64,000 nt of DNA from Microbacterium proteolyticum. Lineage in GTDB: Bacteria > Actinomycetota > Actinomycetes > Actinomycetales > Microbacteriaceae. Positions within the stretch are counted from its first letter, which is position 1; every line of letters begins with the position of its first letter. Below, one piece after another: positions 60,842-64,000 of the stretch. The stretch is from contig NZ_JACHXY010000003.1 in assembly GCF_014192415.1 (NCBI RefSeq), positions 432,227-496,226 of the forward strand, read 5' to 3'. A model generated the notes under the pieces. It had not been told where the DNA came from. It saw only the letters and a program-made list of their open reading frames with translations, and did no database searches. A program made the translations under genes and the position numbers.

Positions 60842-61098
60842 CCGCCGACGACGATCAGCCGGTCATCCCGCTGCCCACGGCTCACGAGAAGGAGATCAGC
60901 TTCCTGGCCCGCAGCGGCGCCGTCGTGACCCTGCGACTGATCGACACGGGTAGGTACGAGGTGAAGCTCGACACCCGCGGCGACTACACGGCCGTGCTCC
61001 TGCACGACGGCGGGACGTTCGAGCTGCATCCCGCCCCGGGCGTGCACGCCCTCGGCGGCACCGGGCTGACGGCGACCGACATCTACGAGGGGTTCTGA
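60838..61098 (+). CDS. Small hypothetical protein coupled to the epimerase
   Basis: An 86-residue soluble protein (starting MTADDDQPVIPLP). No recognised domain. The centre is predicted to be a small beta-sheet (VVTLRLIDTGRYEVKL, then YTAVLLHDGGTFELHP). It is translationally coupled to the epimerase gene, so a role together is likely. Confidence 0.75.
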   Translation: MTADDDQPVIPLPTAHEKEISFLARSGAVVTLRLIDTGRYEVKLDTRGDYTAVLLHDGGTFELHPAPGVHALGGTGLTATDIYEGF

Positions 61099-61173
61099 CC
61101 CGCCGCGCAACCCCCGCGGCCGCCTCATCGGTGCGGACTTGACTGGGGTCATCGACCAGCCAGGAGGACCACT

Positions 61174-62580
61174 GTGAGCGACGCCGCCGACAGCTATGAC
61201 ATCGCCGTGATCGGCGCGGGCCCGGCCGGGACCGCAGCGGCCCTGCGCGCGGCAGAGCTCGGGGCGTCGGTCGTCGTGTTCGAAGCCGGCAGGGTCGGTG
61301 GCACGTGCGTAAACACCGGCTGCGTTCCCACCCGCGTACTGGCGAAGGCCGCGCGGCTCATGCGCGAGACGCGCTCGGCCGACGACTACGGCATCGTCGT
61401 CGACGAGCCCCGAGTGGACTGGTCGGCGGTCGTGTCCCGCGTGCACGAGCGCGTCGACGCCGTGCGCTCCATCAAGCGCGAAGCGGAGCGCTTCGCCGAG
61501 GCGGGCGTCGACCTGATCCACGAAGGACGCGCGCGCTTCGTCGATGACCACACCCTCGAGCTCGACAGCGGCCGTCGGGTGCGCGCGGAGTCGATCCTCG
61601 TGTGCGTCGGCGGGCACTCCCGACGCCTTCCCATCCCGGGCGCCGAGCTCGCGACCGTGCCGGAAGACGTACTGTCGCTACCCGAACTCCCCCGCCGCGT
61701 CGCGGTCATCGGCGCCGGCAACACCGGTGCCCAGCTGGTGACGGTGTTCCGTTCGTTCGGCGCCGAGGTGGCGCTGCTCGACGTGGCGCCGCGCGTGCTC
61801 ATGGCATCCGATGCCCGGATCTCGACCGCCATCGCCGAATCGTTCGTCGCGGACGGCGTCGACGTGCATACGGGAATCGACACGGTCGAGCGCCTCGACC
61901 AGCACGGCGACGCGATCCGCCTGACCTGGCGCGAGAGCGACGAGGCGCACACCGTCGACGTCGACGTCGTCATCATGGCGACCGGGTGGCCTGCCGACGT
62001 CGACGACCTCGGGCTCGATCGGGCGGGCATCGAGGTGGAGCGATCGGCGATACCCGTCGACAGGTATTTCCGGACGATCGTGCCGCACATCCTCGCCGTG
62101 GGCGACGCCAACGGCCGCGACATGCTGGTGCAGGCGGCGCAGTTCGAGGGCGAGGCGGCCGCAGAGAACGCCGTGCTCGGCGCGAACCGGCGCACCCCGC
62201 ACCACCTGCTCCCTGCCGGCGGATTCACCGACCCGGACTACGCCGGGGTCGGTCTCACCGAAGAGCAGGCGCGCGACCGCGACCCCTCGTGCGTCGTGGC
62301 GACGGTCCGCTTCGCCGACCTCGACCGCGCGGTGATCGACGACCGCGAGAACGGCTTCCTCACGCTCATCGCCGACCGCCGCCGCGAGCTCGTGCTCGGA
62401 GCGCACGCGGTGGGCGAGAACGCCGTCGAGGTCATCCAGTCGGTCACGACCGCGATGGCCGCCGGCATCGACGTCGCAACCCTCGCCGGTGTTCGCTTCG
62501 CCTACCCCACCTACAGCGCGGTCATCGGCAACGCGGCGCGCGCGCTGTTGCGCGCCGACTCCCCCGCCCTGCTGGAGTGA
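61174..62580 (+). CDS. Pyridine nucleotide-disulfide oxidoreductase-like flavoprotein
   Basis: A 468-residue FAD protein. FAD motif IGAGPAGTAAALRA; redox cysteines C45 and C50 in GGTCVNTGC. The NAD(P) motif is VAVIGAGNTGAQLV. The C-terminal dimer domain reads FAYPTYSAVIGN instead of the HPTxxE pattern of lipoamide dehydrogenases, so the His-Glu base pair is missing. It is closest to the LpdA/quinone reductase-like or mercuric reductase-like branch. GTG 61174 follows AGGAGGACC. Confidence 0.92.
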   Translation: MSDAADSYDIAVIGAGPAGTAAALRAAELGASVVVFEAGRVGGTCVNTGCVPTRVLAKAARLMRETRSADDYGIVVDEPRVDWSAVVSRVHERVDAVRSIKREAERFAEAGVDLIHEGRARFVDDHTLELDSGRRVRAESILVCVGGHSRRLPIPGAELATVPEDVLSLPELPRRVAVIGAGNTGAQLVTVFRSFGAEVALLDVAPRVLMASDARISTAIAESFVADGVDVHTGIDTVERLDQHGDAIRLTWRESDEAHTVDVDVVIMATGWPADVDDLGLDRAGIEVERSAIPVDRYFRTIVPHILAVGDANGRDMLVQAAQFEGEAAAENAVLGANRRTPHHLLPAGGFTDPDYAGVGLTEEQARDRDPSCVVATVRFADLDRAVIDDRENGFLTLIADRRRELVLGAHAVGENAVEVIQSVTTAMAAGIDVATLAGVRFAYPTYSAVIGNAARALLRADSPALLE

Positions 62581-62592
62581 CACACTGACATC

Positions 62593-63216
62593 GTGACCGC
62601 CGCGAACCCCGCCACGACGCCTGCCGACTCCCCCGCGCGACGCGGGCGTCCGGGCTACGACCGCGAGGGCATCCTCGCCGTGGCGGTACGGCTGTTCAAC
62701 GAGCAGGGCTACGACGCCACGAGCGTGTCCGACCTCGCCCGACGCCTGGGGCTCGCGAAATCGGCGCTCTACCACCACTTCTCCTCGAAGGAGGAGCTTC
62801 TCTCGGTGGCTCTGGAGGCGGCCCTGGGGGGCCTCGAGGCGGTCTTCGACGACCCCCGCGCCTCCGCGGGGGCGGCATCCGATCGCCTGCGGTTCGTGCT
62901 CGTCGGCGCGACCGACGTGCTCGTCGCCCAGCTGCCCGCGGTGACGCTGCTGCTGCGGGTGCGCGGGAACAGCCCCGTCGAGCAGGCGGCGCTGGAGCGG
63001 CGACGCGTGTTCGATCACCGGGTCACCGCCCTCGTCGCCGAAGCGCAGGCCGAGGGCGATGTGCGCGACGACGTCGATGCGGCTGTCGCCGCGCGCCTGC
63101 TGTTCGGCATGATCAACTCCGTCGTCGAGTGGTACCGCCCCAGCGGCGGCGTCGACGGCGGACGCCTCGGCGCCGACATCGTGCGCATCGCTCTCGACGG
63201 TCTGCGCACGTCCTGA
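62593..63216 (+). CDS. TetR-family transcriptional regulator (PaaR-like)
   Basis: A 207-residue protein with the TetR DNA-binding region (YDATSVSDLARRLGLAKSALYHHF, given in part). The context beside a PaaI-like thioesterase gene suggests control of phenylacetate or related acyl-CoA breakdown. GTG 62593 starts 12 bp after the flavoprotein stop, so it may be co-transcribed with it. A GAACGTTC palindrome lies 32 bp beyond its end. Confidence 0.9.
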   Translation: MTAANPATTPADSPARRGRPGYDREGILAVAVRLFNEQGYDATSVSDLARRLGLAKSALYHHFSSKEELLSVALEAALGGLEAVFDDPRASAGAASDRLRFVLVGATDVLVAQLPAVTLLLRVRGNSPVEQAALERRRVFDHRVTALVAEAQAEGDVRDDVDAAVAARLLFGMINSVVEWYRPSGGVDGGRLGADIVRIALDGLRTS

Positions 63217-63244
63217 GCCCCGCCGGGGGGCGAGGCTGTTCCCG

Positions 63245-63258
63245 ACCGAACGTTCAGC
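63245..63258 (+). promoter_or_regulatory. Candidate TetR operator before the thioesterase gene
   Basis: ACCGAACGTTCAGC contains the perfect palindrome GAACGTTC (63248-63255) with partial outer symmetry. It lies 53 bp upstream of the thioesterase start. ACCGxxCGxTC-type palindromes are bound by PaaR-like TetR proteins in related bacteria; here this is inference. Confidence 0.45.
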
Positions 63259-63310
63259 AATAGTGTCGGGGAAGGGTCGCCCCCCCGGTGGGCGGCGGAA
63301 GGAGCGGGCC

Positions 63311-63703
63311 ATGACGCCCTGGACCATCGTCCCCGGAGCTCTCGACGAGCGCCTCGGCATCGCCGTGGTCGAGCAGTCGGCAGAACGAGTGTCAGCGGTC
63401 ATGCCGGTCGACGGAAACACGCAGTCGCTCGGGCGCCTGCACGGGGGCGCGACGGCCGCCCTCGCCGAAGCCGTGGGGTCATGGGCGGCGATGATCCACG
63501 CGTCGACGCTCGACAAGGTCTGCGTGGGCGTCGATCTCAACATCACCCACCACCGCGGCGCGCGCGAGGGGCGGATCCACGCGGTGGCGACTCCCGCCCA
63601 CCGCGGACGCCGCGTGGCCACCTACGACGTCGTCGTCCGCGACGACGCCGATCGGCTCATCGCGACGGCGCGCATCACGAACCTGATCGTCGATCCGGAC
63701 TGA
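63311..63703 (+). CDS. PaaI-type hotdog-fold thioesterase
   Basis: A 130-residue protein with the thioesterase pattern LGRLHGGATAALAEAVGSWA and VGVDLNITHHRGAREG. It should hydrolyse aryl- or acyl-CoA (PaaI releases stalled CoA in phenylacetate degradation). The ATG at 63311 follows GGAAGGAGCGG. The TetR gene upstream likely controls it. Confidence 0.92.
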   Translation: MTPWTIVPGALDERLGIAVVEQSAERVSAVMPVDGNTQSLGRLHGGATAALAEAVGSWAAMIHASTLDKVCVGVDLNITHHRGAREGRIHAVATPAHRGRRVATYDVVVRDDADRLIATARITNLIVDPD

Positions 63704-63742
63704 CGCGGGCGCTCTGGCATCCTGGATCGATGGCGGAGATCC

Positions 63743-63778
63743 GAGGGGTTGCACTGCCCCCACGCAGTGCAACCCCTC
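63743..63778 (+). terminator. Terminator of the thioesterase gene
   Basis: GAGGGGTTGCACTG (63743-63756) and CAGTGCAACCCCTC (63765-63778) form a perfect 14-bp stem with an 8-base loop, 40 bases beyond the stop codon. Confidence 0.85.
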
Positions 63779-63882
63779 ACCCGCCGAGGTCAGTCCCGAA
63801 CATCTGTCGGCGGGCGTGCGGGTGTCGTCTCGAAACCGGAGAAGACACCCACCCCCATCAGTGCGGTGTCTCCCGGGCACGG

Positions 63883-63932
63883 ATCCTTACAGACCCCCGG
63901 AAAAAAGTCCGTTCGCTTCGGCGTGTAAGGAT
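63883..63932. repeat. Inverted repeat in the A+T-richer window end
   Basis: ATCCTTACA (63883-63891) and TGTAAGGAT (63924-63932) are perfect 9-bp inverted repeats with 32 bases between, including AAAAAA. A shorter AGACACC/GGTGTCT pair lies at 63843-63871. No supported gene is present from 63779 to 64000; this may be the start of another unit or an element boundary. Confidence 0.5.
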
Positions 63933-64000
63933 TCGCCTTGTTCAAACACTTCTTTTTCGAATGCACGGAGACATACACCGGTGATCGACGAGTCGGATTT

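Noticed and set aside
63790..63978. 62-codon minus-strand frame at the window end
   Set aside because: No ribosome site, and it runs through inverted repeats; coding potential not convincing.

Overview
The window is a chromosomal stretch from a high-GC Gram-positive bacterium. The most likely source is Microbacterium or a close relative in the Microbacteriaceae. This rests on several signs: very high GC; the order tRNA-Trp, secE, nusG, rplK, rplA, with rplJ-rplL further on; NusG with a long acidic N-terminal tail; the HadA/HadB-like pair in front of murB; many GTG starts; and the heptamer GGATGCC/GGCATCC, conspicuous in genes and hairpin stems. The genus is inferred; no 16S rRNA lies in the window.

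Layout. 1-9.2 kb: end of a carboxylesterase, an MHS-type transporter, a PAP2 phosphatase with a HerA-like ATPase, a Bcr/CflA drug exporter, and a DUF3105-DUF305 pair. 9.7-14.8 kb: a sugar ABC importer (binding protein and two permeases, no ATPase gene) divergent from a LacI regulator with two palindromic operators. 14.9-19.5 kb: a large wall-anchored nuclease/5'-nucleotidase with a possible PHO box. 19.9-21 kb: rplJ-rplL with an L10 leader and attenuator. 21.1-31.5 kb: accessory genes between the two ribosomal-protein pairs (iron-linked SIP protein, YqaJ nuclease, drug exporter with MarR, quinone oxidoreductase, LysG/LysE pair, acylphosphatase, nitronate monooxygenase, amino-acid ABC importer). 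31.9-36.5 kb: rplA, rplK, a solitary AbiEi-like protein, nusG, secE, tRNA-Trp. 36.7-39.2 kb: a secreted modular protein combining a lectin-like part, a pore-former-like part and a trypsin fold without its catalytic residues. 39.4-47.8 kb: a putrescine/GABA catabolic operon with a divergent PucR regulator. 47.8-57.8 kb: chloride channel, aminotransferase, murB with two MaoC-fold genes, TSUP transporter, NADP oxidoreductase, the cbs-metB transsulfuration pair and an NmrA-like protein. 57.9-59.9 kb: an ECF sigma factor with three Asp23-type genes. 60-63.7 kb: epimerase, small protein, disulfide-reductase-like flavoprotein, TetR regulator and PaaI-like thioesterase. The last 120 bases are richer in A+T and carry no clear gene.

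The most novel signal is a family of eight intergenic repeats, each exactly 65 bp. Each carries four half-sites (AGAAAC, AGAAAC, GTTTCT, GTTTCT) whose starts are 19 bp apart, arranged with dyad symmetry around an asymmetric core. Three copies form a tandem cluster at 34.55-34.85 kb, two sit at 9.4-9.6 kb, and the others are at 24.7, 33.3 and 54.6 kb. None lies in a gene, and most lie between converging gene ends.
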